A DNA stretch of 64,000 nt from 73-13 sp035555435 (GTDB lineage Bacteria > Actinomycetota > Actinomycetes > Actinomycetales > Microbacteriaceae): the NCBI GenBank assembly GCA_035555435.1, contig DATMGN010000017.1, forward strand, positions 1-64,000, read 5' to 3'. A model generated the notes under the pieces. The model had not been told where the DNA came from. It worked only from the letters and a program-made list of their open reading frames with translations, and did no database searches. Shown in pieces: positions 42,127-50,850 of the stretch. How positions within the stretch are numbered: the stretch's first letter is position 1; each line of letters begins with the position of its first letter. Made by a program: the position numbers and the translations under genes.

Positions 42127-42839
42127 CCTGCAAGAAGAAGAAGCCGTCCGAGTTTACGGAAGCAGTTGGCACATGCCGGCACTGTGGCTCGGAGCTTCTG
42201 CAGAAGCGCGGAGAGAGCCGGGGACACTTCAGCACTCGGAAGTTCTGTGACCTCGATTGCTACCAAGCGAATGTTGATGTGCCGTGCTCATACCCAGGAT
42301 GTGGTGGACGAAAGCTGGCGCGGGGATTGTGCTCAAAGCACTACGCCCGCGTTCGAGCAAACGGCTCCCCAGAAGTCGTCCGTCGCATAGTCGGAGCTTC
42401 GCTCGCCGAGCGTCTAGCCGCGTATTCCCGGCCCGATGGGGACTGTCTTGTTTGGTTTGGGGGTACTCACCGGAGTGGTCACGGGAAGATTCAAGTCTCG
42501 GGCAGGTCTATTGGTACGCACCGCATCGCATTCATCGAAGCGTATGGGCCGATTCCTGAAGGCTTGGTTGTTCGTCACAAGTGCGACAACCCACCGTGCA
42601 TTCGCCCGGAGCATCTTGAGTTGGGGACCTCTGCGGACAATACGAACGACCGGACGATCCGAGGTCGAACGTCTACCGCGAGACGCAAACTCGACGCCAC
42701 GCAAGTGGTTGAAGTTCGGAGGCGAATCTTGGCGGGCGACTTCAAGCGAGACATTGCTATGGATTTCGGCGTCGTTCCGACTGTGATCTCCAATATCGCA
42801 CTTGGCCGTGCCTACGTCGGGGTGGGGGTGACGGTGTGA
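42123..42839 (+). CDS. homing-type HNH endonuclease with zinc finger and HTH
   Basis: The 238-residue protein has an N-terminal four-Cys zinc ribbon (CRHCG...CDLDC), a second Cys/His cluster (CSYPGCGGRKLARGLCSKHY), and an HNH_3 domain (THRIAFIEAYGPIPEG..RHKCDNPPCIRPEHLELG, about 140-190). It ends in a helix-turn-helix (VVEVRRRIL..DFGVVPTVIS). The region is visibly lower in GC than its neighbours. It resembles the protein at 45406 and both look like mobile homing nucleases carried by the phage. Confidence 0.83.
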   Translation: MTCKKKKPSEFTEAVGTCRHCGSELLQKRGESRGHFSTRKFCDLDCYQANVDVPCSYPGCGGRKLARGLCSKHYARVRANGSPEVVRRIVGASLAERLAAYSRPDGDCLVWFGGTHRSGHGKIQVSGRSIGTHRIAFIEAYGPIPEGLVVRHKCDNPPCIRPEHLELGTSADNTNDRTIRGRTSTARRKLDATQVVEVRRRILAGDFKRDIAMDFGVVPTVISNIALGRAYVGVGVTV

Positions 42840-43243
42840 TCCCGAAATCGCTCGTGAAGCGAGTCCTGGCCCGTGACCACGGCATGTGCGTGATCGCCGG
42901 CCCGCCCTGCACTCGTGACGCCACAGTCGCTGACCATCGCGTCAATCGTGGGCATGGCGGATCGAAGGTACTGAACGATCTCGCGAACCTGATCGCCGCG
43001 TGCGGGCTGTGCAACGGATGGAAAGAGGACGTGGACGGCGAAGCTCTCATCGAGCTGCGCCGTCGCGGCGTCCGAGTGCAACCCGACTCGACTCATGCGA
43101 AGTCGCTCCTGCGCGCACAGATCACCCCGGTCGAGTATCCGAACGGCATGGTCGTCATCCTCACGTCGTCAGGCGATCGGCTCGCACAGGTGCTCATGAA
43201 GTCCGCGGGTGTGTCGATCCACGCGGACAGGAAGGTCAGCTGA
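42836..43243 (+). CDS. HNH endonuclease
   Basis: A 135-residue nuclease: RVLARDHGMCVIAG, ADHRVNRGHGGSKVLNDLANLIAACGLCN with the DH..N and CxxC motifs of HNH proteins (about 33-61). GTG 42836 overlaps the previous stop. Not of the homing type; probably a phage DNA-processing nuclease. Confidence 0.8.
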   Translation: MIPKSLVKRVLARDHGMCVIAGPPCTRDATVADHRVNRGHGGSKVLNDLANLIAACGLCNGWKEDVDGEALIELRRRGVRVQPDSTHAKSLLRAQITPVEYPNGMVVILTSSGDRLAQVLMKSAGVSIHADRKVS

Positions 43244-43914
43244 TGGCGAAGGAGATTCGCACAGTCAAACGTGACCTGTGGCGTTCGGACGATTTCAACG
43301 GCCTGTCCCGTGACGCTCGCCTCACATGGGTTGCGCTCATCAGCTACGCGGACGACCACGGCAGGTTCAAAGCCGACCCTCGGGAACTGTGGGCGTTCGC
43401 ATGGTTGCACGACGGCGACATGCATGTGGAGGACGTCGGTCACCACCTGGCCGAGATGGTCGAGCGGGGCATGATTCACGCCTATTCGGTGGACGGTCGG
43501 GACTATTTCGAGATCCCAACATGGTCGAAGCATCAGCGGGTGGATAACGCGGCGAAGTCTCCTATTCCTGCCCCTCGCGGCGATTCGCCGCAGTCTGCCG
43601 CGGTTCGCGGCGAACTGCCGCACGCTGCCGCTGGAGGGGAGGGGAGGGGAGAGGAAGGGAGGGGAGATGCCGCGGACCGCGGCGAACCCCCCGCCCCGTT
43701 CTGCTCGAAGCATCCCGGCGGTACGGATGATCCGTGCCGGGCGTGCGGGAACGCGCGTCGTCGTCGGGATGAGTGGGATGCGGAGGTTCGTAATCGGGCG
43801 ACTCCGACTCCGAAGCGTGGTCCGTGCGATCACTCGAAAGCAACCAAGCAGGGTCTGACGGTGTGCGAGTGCGATGCGCGACTCGAGGACGGCGTATGGA
43901 GGGCAGTCGCATGA
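43243..43914 (+). CDS. phage replication initiator-like protein
   Basis: A 223-residue protein with an N-terminal winged-helix domain typical of phage replisome organisers (IRTVKRDLWRSDDFNGLSRDARLTWVALISYADDHGR in pattern; about residues 5-95, ending WSKHQRVDN). It has a low-complexity linker from a run of GGGGA repeats (43634-43666) and a C-terminal Cys/His cluster (CSKHPGG..DPCRACG). It probably recruits host helicase to the phage origin. Confidence 0.7.
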   Translation: MAKEIRTVKRDLWRSDDFNGLSRDARLTWVALISYADDHGRFKADPRELWAFAWLHDGDMHVEDVGHHLAEMVERGMIHAYSVDGRDYFEIPTWSKHQRVDNAAKSPIPAPRGDSPQSAAVRGELPHAAAGGEGRGEEGRGDAADRGEPPAPFCSKHPGGTDDPCRACGNARRRRDEWDAEVRNRATPTPKRGPCDHSKATKQGLTVCECDARLEDGVWRAVA

Positions 43915-44975
43915 AGCCGTACTACGCCGACGATCTCGTGACGCTGCATCAGGGCGATGCGCTCGATGTGTCCCGCGAGCTCGATCCGGGGTCGGTGCAG
44001 ACGATCGTCACATCACCGCCATACTTCGGCCTCCGCGATTACGGAGTCGACGGTCAGCTCGGCGCTGAGCAGTCCGTGCAGGAGTACGTCGACCGGATGG
44101 TTGCCCTATTCCGCAGCCTCCGTGACGTGCTCGCGGATGACGGGACGCTGTGGCTCAATCTCGGCGACTCGTACAGCGGTGCCGGCCCGTCCGGGGCGTC
44201 CTACGACTCAGCAACGACTAGACGCCGCGCTGAGGGTGACGGCATGGACGGCAAGTTTCGCGTCTCTAAGCGGCTCGCAGAGCGTGATCTGGACTACTCG
44301 CGCAAGAAGCCCGTCCCTACCAGTGGGATACCGGCAAAGAACCTTATCGGCGTCCCGTGGCGTGTCGCGTTCGCGCTCCAAGACGACGGGTGGATTCTCC
44401 GGTCGGACATCATCTGGGCGAAACCGAACCCGATGCCGGAGAGCGTGGCGGACCGGCCGACGAAGGCGCACGAGTACCTGTTCCTGATGAGTAAGTCGCC
44501 CCGGTACTACTACGACGCGGAGGCGATCAAGGAACCGGCGATCACAGGATTCAACGGGTCCGAGTTCCACACGGGCAAGACGGGCGAGCATCAGCTCGAG
44601 CGTGCGTCGAAGCAGCCACGATTCGGGGGGAATAAATACGGGCTCGGCAACGACACCCCGAAGTCGGGGAACGAGTACGCACCGAACGGACGGGCGAACA
44701 AGCGCACCGTCTGGTCTGTGCCCACGGTGCCGTTCAGTGAGGCGCACTTCGCCGTATACCCGCCTGAACTGATCCGCCCCTGCATCCTCGCCGGCTCGAG
44801 GCGTGGCGACACCGTGCTCGACCCGTTCTCGGGCTCTGGAACGACGGGCATGGTCGCCACGCAGGAGGGACGCCGCTACATCGGCGTCGACCTGAATCGG
44901 GAGTACCTCGAGCTGAGTCTGCGGTCGAGGTTCGCTCAGCCGGTGCTCGACATGACGGGCGGTGATGTCGCATGA
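43911..44975 (+). CDS. DNA N4/N6-methyltransferase
   Basis: A 354-residue amino-methyltransferase of the beta class. The catalytic motif TSPPYFGLRDYG is at about residue 38, and the SAM-binding motif DPFSGSGTTGMVA is near 307. The TSPPY form is common in N4-cytosine enzymes, although N6-adenine activity cannot be excluded. It is an orphan enzyme in the early operon, the second after the C5 enzyme at 41401. Confidence 0.87.
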   Translation: MKPYYADDLVTLHQGDALDVSRELDPGSVQTIVTSPPYFGLRDYGVDGQLGAEQSVQEYVDRMVALFRSLRDVLADDGTLWLNLGDSYSGAGPSGASYDSATTRRRAEGDGMDGKFRVSKRLAERDLDYSRKKPVPTSGIPAKNLIGVPWRVAFALQDDGWILRSDIIWAKPNPMPESVADRPTKAHEYLFLMSKSPRYYYDAEAIKEPAITGFNGSEFHTGKTGEHQLERASKQPRFGGNKYGLGNDTPKSGNEYAPNGRANKRTVWSVPTVPFSEAHFAVYPPELIRPCILAGSRRGDTVLDPFSGSGTTGMVATQEGRRYIGVDLNREYLELSLRSRFAQPVLDMTGGDVA

Positions 44976-45283
44976 GTCAGGTCAAGATCCGCAATATCAC
45001 CGCGACGGTCGAGGGCAGTGACCTGTGGCGGGCTGAGTCGAAACTCGGTGCGGATGGGCTGCGGTCGGGGATTACGGCCGCGGTCGAGTCGGCGGTGCGA
45101 GTCATGGCGACATCGGGGCATCGGTCCCTGTCGGCGCGCGTCGCGGAACTGCATCGTGCGGGCTTGTGTGACGCGTTGATCGCAGGCGAGCTGAACGTCG
45201 TGAAGTACCGCGTCGGTGATATTCGCCGGCGTCTCGGATTGGAACCGAACCGGTGCCACCGGTCGGGAGGAAGGCGACAGTGA
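44972..45283 (+). CDS. hypothetical phage protein, 103 aa
   Basis: ATG 44972 overlaps the methyltransferase stop. The C-terminal half (LSARVAELHRAGLCDALIAGEL...GDIRRRLGL) reads like a helix-turn-helix that could bind DNA. It is followed by a hairpin, so the first part of the early operon ends here. Confidence 0.55.
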   Translation: MSQVKIRNITATVEGSDLWRAESKLGADGLRSGITAAVESAVRVMATSGHRSLSARVAELHRAGLCDALIAGELNVVKYRVGDIRRRLGLEPNRCHRSGGRRQ

Positions 45284-45331
45284 ACGTCCTCAAATCCCCG
45301 GATTCGAACGTCCGTTCGATAGAATCAAAGC

Positions 45332-45367
45332 GGCCCCAAACCGAGTGCGCTAACACTCGCCGGGGCC
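45332..45367 (+). terminator. GGCCCC...GGGGCC hairpin before HNH gene
   Basis: Nested stems GGCCCC/GGGGCC (45332-45337, 45362-45367) and CGAGTG/CACTCG (45342-45347, 45354-45359). It sits 49 bases after the 44972 gene and 38 bases before the HNH gene, as expected for a separately expressed moron. Confidence 0.55.
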
Positions 45368-45405
45368 TAACCCTCAACCAAGGTCTAGTTGATTGGAGGG
45401 CTACC

Positions 45406-45888
45406 GTGAATGGTACCCAAGACCCCCTTATCGTTGCTCGCTTCTGGAGCAAGGTCGAAGTGCGTCGCCCAGGCGAATGCTGGGACTGGCGCGCGAAGTC
45501 AGTCGGGAGCGGCGGTCACGGAGTGTTCCGCCCGAGCAAGTCCCTCCCACTAGTGAAGGCTCACAGATTCGCGTGGGAGGCCGCACATGGCCCCATCGCA
45601 GACGGAGTCATTCTTCGCCATCGATGCGATAACGCTGGGTGTTGCAATCCCGCGCACATGATCCCCGGCACTCAGGCCCAGAACGTGGCCGACATGCACA
45701 TGCGCCGCCGTCGCCGCTACAAGACCCAGTTCTCGGACCAGCAGATCATCCAGATTCGCGAGCGGTATCTCGCCGGAGAGTCGCAGAGGTCGCTCGCTCA
45801 AGAGTTCGAGTGCTCGCAGAGCTACATATCCATGATCGTTCGCGGCGTCCGAGGCGTCGCGGCAATGAAGGGAATCAGAGATGAATGA
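45406..45888 (+). CDS. homing-type HNH endonuclease with HTH
   Basis: From GTG 45406 (GGAGGG six bases upstream) the protein is 160 residues. HNH_3 domain: [37 protein letters not shown] (in pattern, about 50-88), then a C-terminal helix-turn-helix [25 protein letters not shown]. It parallels the 42123 nuclease in domain order. The hairpin upstream, lower GC and separate ribosome site mark it as an inserted mobile gene. A longer frame to 45280 exists but crosses the hairpin. Confidence 0.8.
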   Translation: MNGTQDPLIVARFWSKVEVRRPGECWDWRAKSVGSGGHGVFRPSKSLPLVKAHRFAWEAAHGPIADGVILRHRCDNAGCCNPAHMIPGTQAQNVADMHMRRRRRYKTQFSDQQIIQIRERYLAGESQRSLAQEFECSQSYISMIVRGVRGVAAMKGIRDE

Positions 45889-46348
45889 AACCGTCGTTTG
45901 CGTCGTCGGCAACCTGACCGCCGACCCGGAGTTGCGTTTCACGCAGTCGGGTCTCGCGGTCGTGAACTTCACGATCGCTAGTACGCCGAAGACGTTCGAC
46001 AAGGCGAAGAACGAGTGGGTCAACGGCGAGACGCTGTTCCTGCGGGCGTCGTGCTGGCGTGAGTTCGCGGAGCATGTCGCGGGCAGTCTCTCGAAGGGTT
46101 CGCGGGTCGTCGCGACGGGGAAGCTGCGGTCGCGTGCGTATGAGACCCGTGAGGGTGAGAAGCGGACGTCGATTGAGTTGGATGTGGACGAGATTGGTCC
46201 GTCGCTGCGATATGCGACGGCGACTGTGACCAGGAGCGCGTCAAACGACCGAGCAAACGGCTCACCAAGCGCGATTTCAGGGAATGACTCGTGGAATGCG
46301 CCCGCAGATTGGACGGAGGTCGGCAATGTCTCCGAAACGCCGTTCTAG
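45881..46348 (+). CDS. ssb: single-stranded DNA-binding protein
   Basis: A 155-residue SSB with the OB fold ([29 protein letters not shown], about 5-33; [23 protein letters not shown], 51-73). It has a polar linker and an SETPF tail resembling the protein-interaction tip of bacterial SSB. It overlaps the HNH gene by eight bases. Supports phage replication and RecT recombination. Confidence 0.92.
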   Translation: MNETVVCVVGNLTADPELRFTQSGLAVVNFTIASTPKTFDKAKNEWVNGETLFLRASCWREFAEHVAGSLSKGSRVVATGKLRSRAYETREGEKRTSIELDVDEIGPSLRYATATVTRSASNDRANGSPSAISGNDSWNAPADWTEVGNVSETPF

Positions 46349-46613
46349 TCACATTGAGGGTCTGACGGAGTACGCGACCGAGCGAGAGACAACGGTCACC
46401 TACTCGCCGGGTGATCCGGTCGTGCGGATCTGGACGAGCGTCGCGAAGCATCTGCGGGCGTTCCGAGCTGACTCGGGCTACTCCGAAACGAGGTCTTGGC
46501 CGGCTGACGGTCTGACCCCCGAGGCGGCTGAGTTCACGATTCGCCGTGACTTGTACGAAGTGGCTCGTGGGCGTCGTCGTCCGCGTGGTCCGAAGGGAGA
46601 CGCCGATGCCTGA
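46326..46613 (+). CDS. hypothetical phage protein, 95 aa
   Basis: A basic protein starting [19 protein letters not shown] and ending in an Arg-rich tail. ATG 46326 has GGAGG upstream and overlaps ssb by 23 bases. No family recognised. Confidence 0.6.
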   Translation: MSPKRRSSHIEGLTEYATERETTVTYSPGDPVVRIWTSVAKHLRAFRADSGYSETRSWPADGLTPEAAEFTIRRDLYEVARGRRRPRGPKGDADA

Positions 46614-46860
46614 CACCTACACGCCGACGACGGGGGAGGTGCGCGACACATTCGCAGCGTTTCACTACACGAGCCGTCATGGGTCGGAGGTCGCCACCGA
46701 GTTCGACCGGTGGCTAGCGCAGGAGCAGGCGAAGGCGTGGGATGAGGGTGCGCTGTGGGCTGCTGTCGAGTGCGGCGTCATTGCCAACGAGCACGGGCGG
46801 TTTCTCGCTCCCGGCGACAACCCCTACCGCGCTCGTCTCTCCTCTGGAGGTGAGGGATGA
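46606..46860 (+). CDS. hypothetical phage protein, 84 aa
   Basis: [26 protein letters not shown] is followed by a helix (FDRWLAQEQAKAWDEGALWAAVE). This matches a small family common in actinophage early regions, of unknown function. Overlaps both neighbours. Confidence 0.6.
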   Translation: MPDTYTPTTGEVRDTFAAFHYTSRHGSEVATEFDRWLAQEQAKAWDEGALWAAVECGVIANEHGRFLAPGDNPYRARLSSGGEG

Positions 46861-47009
46861 GCGAGCCATGCCCGTACTGCGGGCGCTTCATGCGTCAGGT
46901 CTGGCACCAGGCGTCCGACGAGCCGGACAGTTGGCAGGACTACTGGCGATGCGTCCAGCACGAGAAGCACAAGAAGGACCATCCAGACGATTTCGGAGGC
47001 CCCCGATGA
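46857..47009 (+). CDS. 50-aa Cys-rich phage protein
   Basis: MSEPCPYCGRFM...WRCVQHEKH: a CxxC pair and a C..H..H group suggest one small zinc site. ATG 46857 overlaps the previous stop and its own stop overlaps the next ATG. Confidence 0.55.
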   Translation: MSEPCPYCGRFMRQVWHQASDEPDSWQDYWRCVQHEKHKKDHPDDFGGPR

Positions 47010-47221
47010 CCTCCATCCAGCAGGCCGCAGAAGGCGCTGAGTGGGCGCTTGAGCGTGCGGCGCGTGTCGTGGAATCGAACCTTGGGCGGTCGTGGATCGG
47101 CACTGAGACGCCGAGGGACATCGCCACCGCTATCCGTTCCCTGTCCACCACGTCTATCCCGATTTCCGGATCATCCGGGTCTGATCGCGAAAACACGATA
47201 AAGGAGGAGAGCAATGAGTGA
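47006..47221 (+). CDS. hypothetical phage protein, 71 aa
   Basis: A helical N-terminal half (MTSIQQAAEGAEWALERAARV) and a Ser-rich polar end. Overlaps neighbours by ATGA and eight bases. Unknown. Confidence 0.5.
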   Translation: MTSIQQAAEGAEWALERAARVVESNLGRSWIGTETPRDIATAIRSLSTTSIPISGSSGSDRENTIKEESNE

Positions 47222-47459
47222 GATTCAAGCGTCGGGGCGCTACAGGGTCTGGTACATCCCGCAGGTTCCGATGCCTGCATTCGAGCGAGAGTTCAGCGAC
47301 CTGGAGACAGCGAAGGTGGTCCTCAACGCGATCATCGACTTCTCGATTTTCGAGTTCGAGAGCCGAATCAAGCCGGACTACTCCGACATGGCAGGTATCG
47401 CTGTTTGGGACGGCGAGGACTGGGAAGATCTGGACGAGAGCGAGTGGTCTGATGCCTGA
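47214..47459 (+). CDS. hypothetical phage protein, 81 aa
   Basis: A small acidic protein (MSEIQASGRYRVWYIPQVPM) with an alternating strand-helix-strand pattern. AAAGGAGGAG precedes its start. No family recognised. Confidence 0.6.
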   Translation: MSEIQASGRYRVWYIPQVPMPAFEREFSDLETAKVVLNAIIDFSIFEFESRIKPDYSDMAGIAVWDGEDWEDLDESEWSDA

Positions 47460-47769
47460 TCTCGATGCCCTGCTGACCGAGGCGGATCAGTTCGTCGCTA
47501 CTCGCGGTGAGTCTCGACGCGACACAGATCTCGTGCAGCGTCTCGCATCCGCTCTCCGTTCCGTCCAGGTACCGGTGACCGAGGAGATGGGATGGGAGTA
47601 CGGGGTCACGCGCGATCCCGGTTCGGCGTACGCGGAGTACACGGTCGGAACTGAGGGTGTGGTTCGCGAGTACGCGGCGAAACGCCCGCACCTCCACGCG
47701 TGTCGCCGACGCAAGGCTGGCCCCTGGGAGACCTTGCCCACCCCCGGCACCACAACAGAGGAGGAATGA
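47452..47769 (+). CDS. hypothetical phage protein, 105 aa
   Basis: MPDLDALLTEADQFVATRGES plus a strand-rich part 'WEYGVTRDPGSAYAEYTVG'. Many actinophages have a similar protein with this WEYGV block, of unknown role. Confidence 0.6.
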   Translation: MPDLDALLTEADQFVATRGESRRDTDLVQRLASALRSVQVPVTEEMGWEYGVTRDPGSAYAEYTVGTEGVVREYAAKRPHLHACRRRKAGPWETLPTPGTTTEEE

Positions 47770-47772
47770 GAG

Positions 47773-47958
47773 ATGGCCCGACAGTTCATTGCGATCGTCA
47801 CCGTTGAGGACGGGACGACGTTCAATCAGATTCGAGAGGCGGCGCAGTCGTTCATCGAGTGTACGCCGATGTTCGTCGAGGCGGTTCGGTTCACGGAGGC
47901 GCGGGAGTATCGCCTTCCGCCACTTTCGGAGCCGACCCCATCCGTAGGGGAGGAATGA
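47773..47958 (+). CDS. hypothetical phage protein, 61 aa
   Basis: MARQFIAIVTVEDGTTFNQIRE: a likely beta-alpha-beta mini-domain. GAGGAATGAGAG precedes its start. Unknown. Confidence 0.55.
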   Translation: MARQFIAIVTVEDGTTFNQIREAAQSFIECTPMFVEAVRFTEAREYRLPPLSEPTPSVGEE

Positions 47959-47961
47959 GAG

Positions 47962-48303
47962 ATGAAGCGCACCAATGAGATCCAGGGCACCCGACGACTT
48001 CCCGATCTCGACTACCGAGAGAACTTCTCCATGCGGAAGGACCCCCCAGGCACCTACGTCAAGATCGTGAACTTCCCGCCGATGGCGGTTGGGCCGACAA
48101 ACCTCACGGGCGACCTTTGGTTCGTGATTACACCGAATGGACTGCTTGGCAATCTCGGCAATCACACCGTGCGAGAGGAAGATGACGGCACGATCTCCGT
48201 GAATCCTGGGGATGGGTCCAGTAACAGCATTCTCGTCAACGGGGGTGAACAGGGCTCCTGGCATGGATACATCACTCGTGGCCTGTGGTGGAGCCTCGCA
48301 TGA
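47962..48303 (+). CDS. DUF6527-like phage protein
   Basis: A 113-residue protein with PPGTYVKIVNFPP, LTGDLWFVITPNGLLGNLG, and WHGYITRGLWW near the end, the pattern of DUF6527 phage proteins. Function unknown. Confidence 0.6.
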   Translation: MKRTNEIQGTRRLPDLDYRENFSMRKDPPGTYVKIVNFPPMAVGPTNLTGDLWFVITPNGLLGNLGNHTVREEDDGTISVNPGDGSSNSILVNGGEQGSWHGYITRGLWWSLA

Positions 48304-48809
48304 CCGCCATCGACCTCGACGCGATCCGAGCACGACACCGGAAGACCCGAGTGCAGGTCGGCTCCGAGACGCACGGTGGCCCACCGCAGTACGGCGACGT
48401 GTGCGTCCAGTCAGGGTGTGGTGTGGCGTGGCCCTGCGAGACTGCCGCGCTCCTGGCGGAGATTGACCGTCTCCTCGCCCTGGTGTCCGAACCGCCGACC
48501 GACGACGAGGTGAAGGCGCTGGTTGCCGTGCTTGACCCCGCAGATTCGTCGCGGCACAGCGGGCGTCTCTGGGCAGGTCGAAGCCTTCATGCTACTCAGG
48601 CCCAGGAGATTGCTAACGCGATCATCGCCGCTGGCTTCACCCGCCGCCCCATGCCGAGCGAGGACGAGATCGCTCGCGCGATGGCCGCTGCGATCAACTC
48701 GGAGACGGGACAGGAGTCCGGCTGGACGTTGACGCCTGGCGGTGGAGAACGAATGGTCAGGATCTGCGCCGCCACTGCACTCGCCCTGTTCAAGGGAGCC
48801 GAGGGATGA
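48300..48809 (+). CDS. hypothetical phage protein, 169 aa
   Basis: MTAIDLDAIRARHRK...GDVCVQSGCGVAWPCETAALLAEIDRLL is a frequent actinophage motif (IxARH...CxxC...WPC). The second half has helices with IANAIIAAGF and EIARAMAAAINSE. Unknown function. Overlaps both neighbours. Confidence 0.6.
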   Translation: MTAIDLDAIRARHRKTRVQVGSETHGGPPQYGDVCVQSGCGVAWPCETAALLAEIDRLLALVSEPPTDDEVKALVAVLDPADSSRHSGRLWAGRSLHATQAQEIANAIIAAGFTRRPMPSEDEIARAMAAAINSETGQESGWTLTPGGGERMVRICAATALALFKGAEG

Positions 48810-48943
48810 CGTTCAAGATGCATCGCCGGACTGACCCGGCGTGCCGCCGACACCGCGTACCGAGGTGGTGGTTCGACCGGTGGTGGTTCGACCGGAATCG
48901 CGGCTATAGCTGCCAGGTCTGCATGAAGGGGGCAGAGGGATGA
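48806..48943 (+). CDS. 45-aa Cys/His phage peptide
   Basis: MTFKMHRRTDPACRRHRVPRW followed by a direct WWFDR-WWFDR repeat and YSCQVC. The C..H and CxxC residues could bind zinc. Overlaps both neighbours by ATGA. Confidence 0.5.
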   Translation: MTFKMHRRTDPACRRHRVPRWWFDRWWFDRNRGYSCQVCMKGAEG

Positions 48944-49296
48944 CCCCCGACGAGATGAAGGCGCTGATCGACAGTGTGGCCCACGATATTGTGGAGCACC
49001 GCTGGCCGCACGTCGATGCTGAGGTATTCGAGGAGCTTCGACAGGCGCATCTCGATCTCGCAGAGAAGATCGTCACCGAGGTCCTAGCCGCCCTGTCCGC
49101 TCACCCCGCCGAGGAGACGGACAGCGCACGACGACTGCTGTGGATCATCGCTGATCGCAACATCGACGGCATCACAATCTCAGATGCGGAGCTTGTGGCC
49201 GTGCCGCGCTTGCCGGGGATCAGCGTCGAGCGCGACCTCGAACGGGGCGTCACGGTGATTCGCGCGGTCCCTACTGACAGGGAGGCCGACGCATGA
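48940..49296 (+). CDS. hypothetical phage protein, 118 aa
   Basis: Mostly helical N-terminus (MTPDEMKALIDSVAHDIVEH) and a strand-rich end (VTVIRAVPTD). Overlapping start and stop. Unknown. Confidence 0.55.
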   Translation: MTPDEMKALIDSVAHDIVEHRWPHVDAEVFEELRQAHLDLAEKIVTEVLAALSAHPAEETDSARRLLWIIADRNIDGITISDAELVAVPRLPGISVERDLERGVTVIRAVPTDREADA

Positions 49297-50006
49297 TCGC
49301 CGACAGCGAGTTTCGCGATAGGAGAGACATGAACACCCTGCTCGACGTCGACGCTGACGTGTCTATCCGTAAACTCGTCGCCCCGTGGTCTGACGTGCTG
49401 TCCCCGAAGGAAACCGGGACGGGTCGGTATCAGCCGGTCGATTACCCGCCACTGCTGGACATGCTCGATGAGGCGTGCCGATCAAATATTGGGGGTGTGC
49501 CGACTGGGGGTCGCTCGGACCCATCCGCACGGAACCTACTGAACCTCGAGGCGCACATGCTTCGGGAGCATATTGACGGGACGGTGCGCGCGTGGCTTCG
49601 GGAACTGTCGAAAGCGCGTGCCGAGGTCGAGTTGAAGTCTGCTCTGGCGCAGCTCGCCGGAGTGCTGAACGCACACCATGCGGCGGGGACGATGCCGGAT
49701 AGTGAGTGGGAGCGGATCAGCCGATTCTTCCCGCGGTGGTGTGACCGAATCTGGCAGTTGTTTGACCCGCCCGTCGTGAAGGAACTTGCGGGTGCGTGCC
49801 CTTCCTGCACGGAGACGACGTTCACGGGCCTCGACGGGGCGAAGACAACGGCGCTCATCGCGTACTACTGGAAGGGCATCCGGCCGGAAGCAAAATGTCA
49901 GAGGTGCGGGGAACACTGGAGTGGCGAGCGGGCGTTGCTTGATCTCGGCTACCACCTGGGCGCAACGGTCGACGAGGACGCACTGCGAGAAATGGGAGTG
50001 CTGTGA
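49293..50006 (+). CDS. zinc-ribbon phage protein, 237 aa
   Basis: Helical body and a C-terminal zinc ribbon (CPSC near 168, CQRCG near 205). ATG 49293 overlaps upstream; an internal ATG at 49329 with AGGAGAG could be the true start. Similar 'zinc-ribbon plus helix' proteins occur in actinophage early regions. Function unknown. Confidence 0.6.
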   Translation: MIADSEFRDRRDMNTLLDVDADVSIRKLVAPWSDVLSPKETGTGRYQPVDYPPLLDMLDEACRSNIGGVPTGGRSDPSARNLLNLEAHMLREHIDGTVRAWLRELSKARAEVELKSALAQLAGVLNAHHAAGTMPDSEWERISRFFPRWCDRIWQLFDPPVVKELAGACPSCTETTFTGLDGAKTTALIAYYWKGIRPEAKCQRCGEHWSGERALLDLGYHLGATVDEDALREMGVL

Positions 50007-50635
50007 GACTGCAAAAGGTCAGGATGAGAACCACGAACGGGGAGTCCGAGATGCGGTTCTACTGCCGGTTGTGCCGCAGTCACATCTCACGTCCGTCCGC
50101 CTATGAGATCGATCATCGCAATCCCGGGATATGCGATCTCTGCTCAGAGCTTGTACTGAGTTTGATGCGCGACCACGGCTCAAAGTGGGCGACGCTGGAC
50201 AAGCGGGAGTTTGAACAACGACTTGGCGAGGACGAGCGCGAGAGGAAACACCGGAAGAGTGTTGAGCGCCTTGCGCGCGGGAGTACCGACCCTGGCTGGG
50301 TCTACTACGTCGAGCAGGGCGACCTCATCAAGATCGGGTACTCCGCGAACCCGCTCGGCCGGATGAAGTCCTATGGCCCGACCGCCCATCTGATGGCGGT
50401 TCACCCAGGGACGCTCGCTCTCGAGAAAGAGATCCATGCGCAGTTCCGCCGCTACCTCGCTCGCGGCAGGGAGTGGTTCTCTCGGCATGAAGTGGTCCTT
50501 GCCCATGTTGCAAGCGTCCGAGAGCGATTCGGCGACCCGTCCGTCTTCGCCTACGCCTACACGATTCCGCCAGAGAAACGTGGCTCCGGCGTGTCGCAGC
50601 GAAAAACATCAGCGCGCTTCCAACTCGTCAGGTAG
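50003..50635 (+). CDS. GIY-YIG nuclease domain protein
   Basis: The 210-residue protein has an N-terminal Cys cluster (CRLC...CDLC, about 21-47), then a GIY-YIG domain of the T5orf172 type: GWVYYVEQGDLIKIGYSANPLGRMK (about 97-121), ending in LEKEIHAQFRRYLARGREWF. GTG 50003 overlaps the previous stop. It is the last gene before a rho-independent terminator. Confidence 0.78.
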   Translation: MRLQKVRMRTTNGESEMRFYCRLCRSHISRPSAYEIDHRNPGICDLCSELVLSLMRDHGSKWATLDKREFEQRLGEDERERKHRKSVERLARGSTDPGWVYYVEQGDLIKIGYSANPLGRMKSYGPTAHLMAVHPGTLALEKEIHAQFRRYLARGREWFSRHEVVLAHVASVRERFGDPSVFAYAYTIPPEKRGSGVSQRKTSARFQLVR

Positions 50636-50673
50636 ACTCGCGAGTACGCGCCATTAGTGCGCTCTGAATCGGG

Positions 50674-50697
50674 AAGCCTCGCCTCGAGCGGGGCTTT
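50674..50697 (+). terminator. rho-independent terminator of early operon
   Basis: AAGCCTCGC (50674-50682) pairs with GCGGGGCTT (50688-50696, one G-T pair) and is followed by TTT. The 154 bases after it up to 50850 show no gene. Confidence 0.7.
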
Positions 50698-50850
50698 CGT
50701 CATTCCCACGGCCGATCGCACGACGACGGCTCTTTTCGCCGTTGCGGCCCTGATCTTCCCGACTCCCGAGACACACTCACACCGCCCTGAGCGGTCATGC
50801 TCGCGAGATTGTCGGGATCACCCCTCACCCGCTCGCACGGGAGGTACAGC

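Noticed and set aside
45253..45405. An upstream extension of the HNH gene
   Set aside because: It would translate through a hairpin and lacks a good start; GTG 45406 has a GGAGGG site and begins just before the domain.
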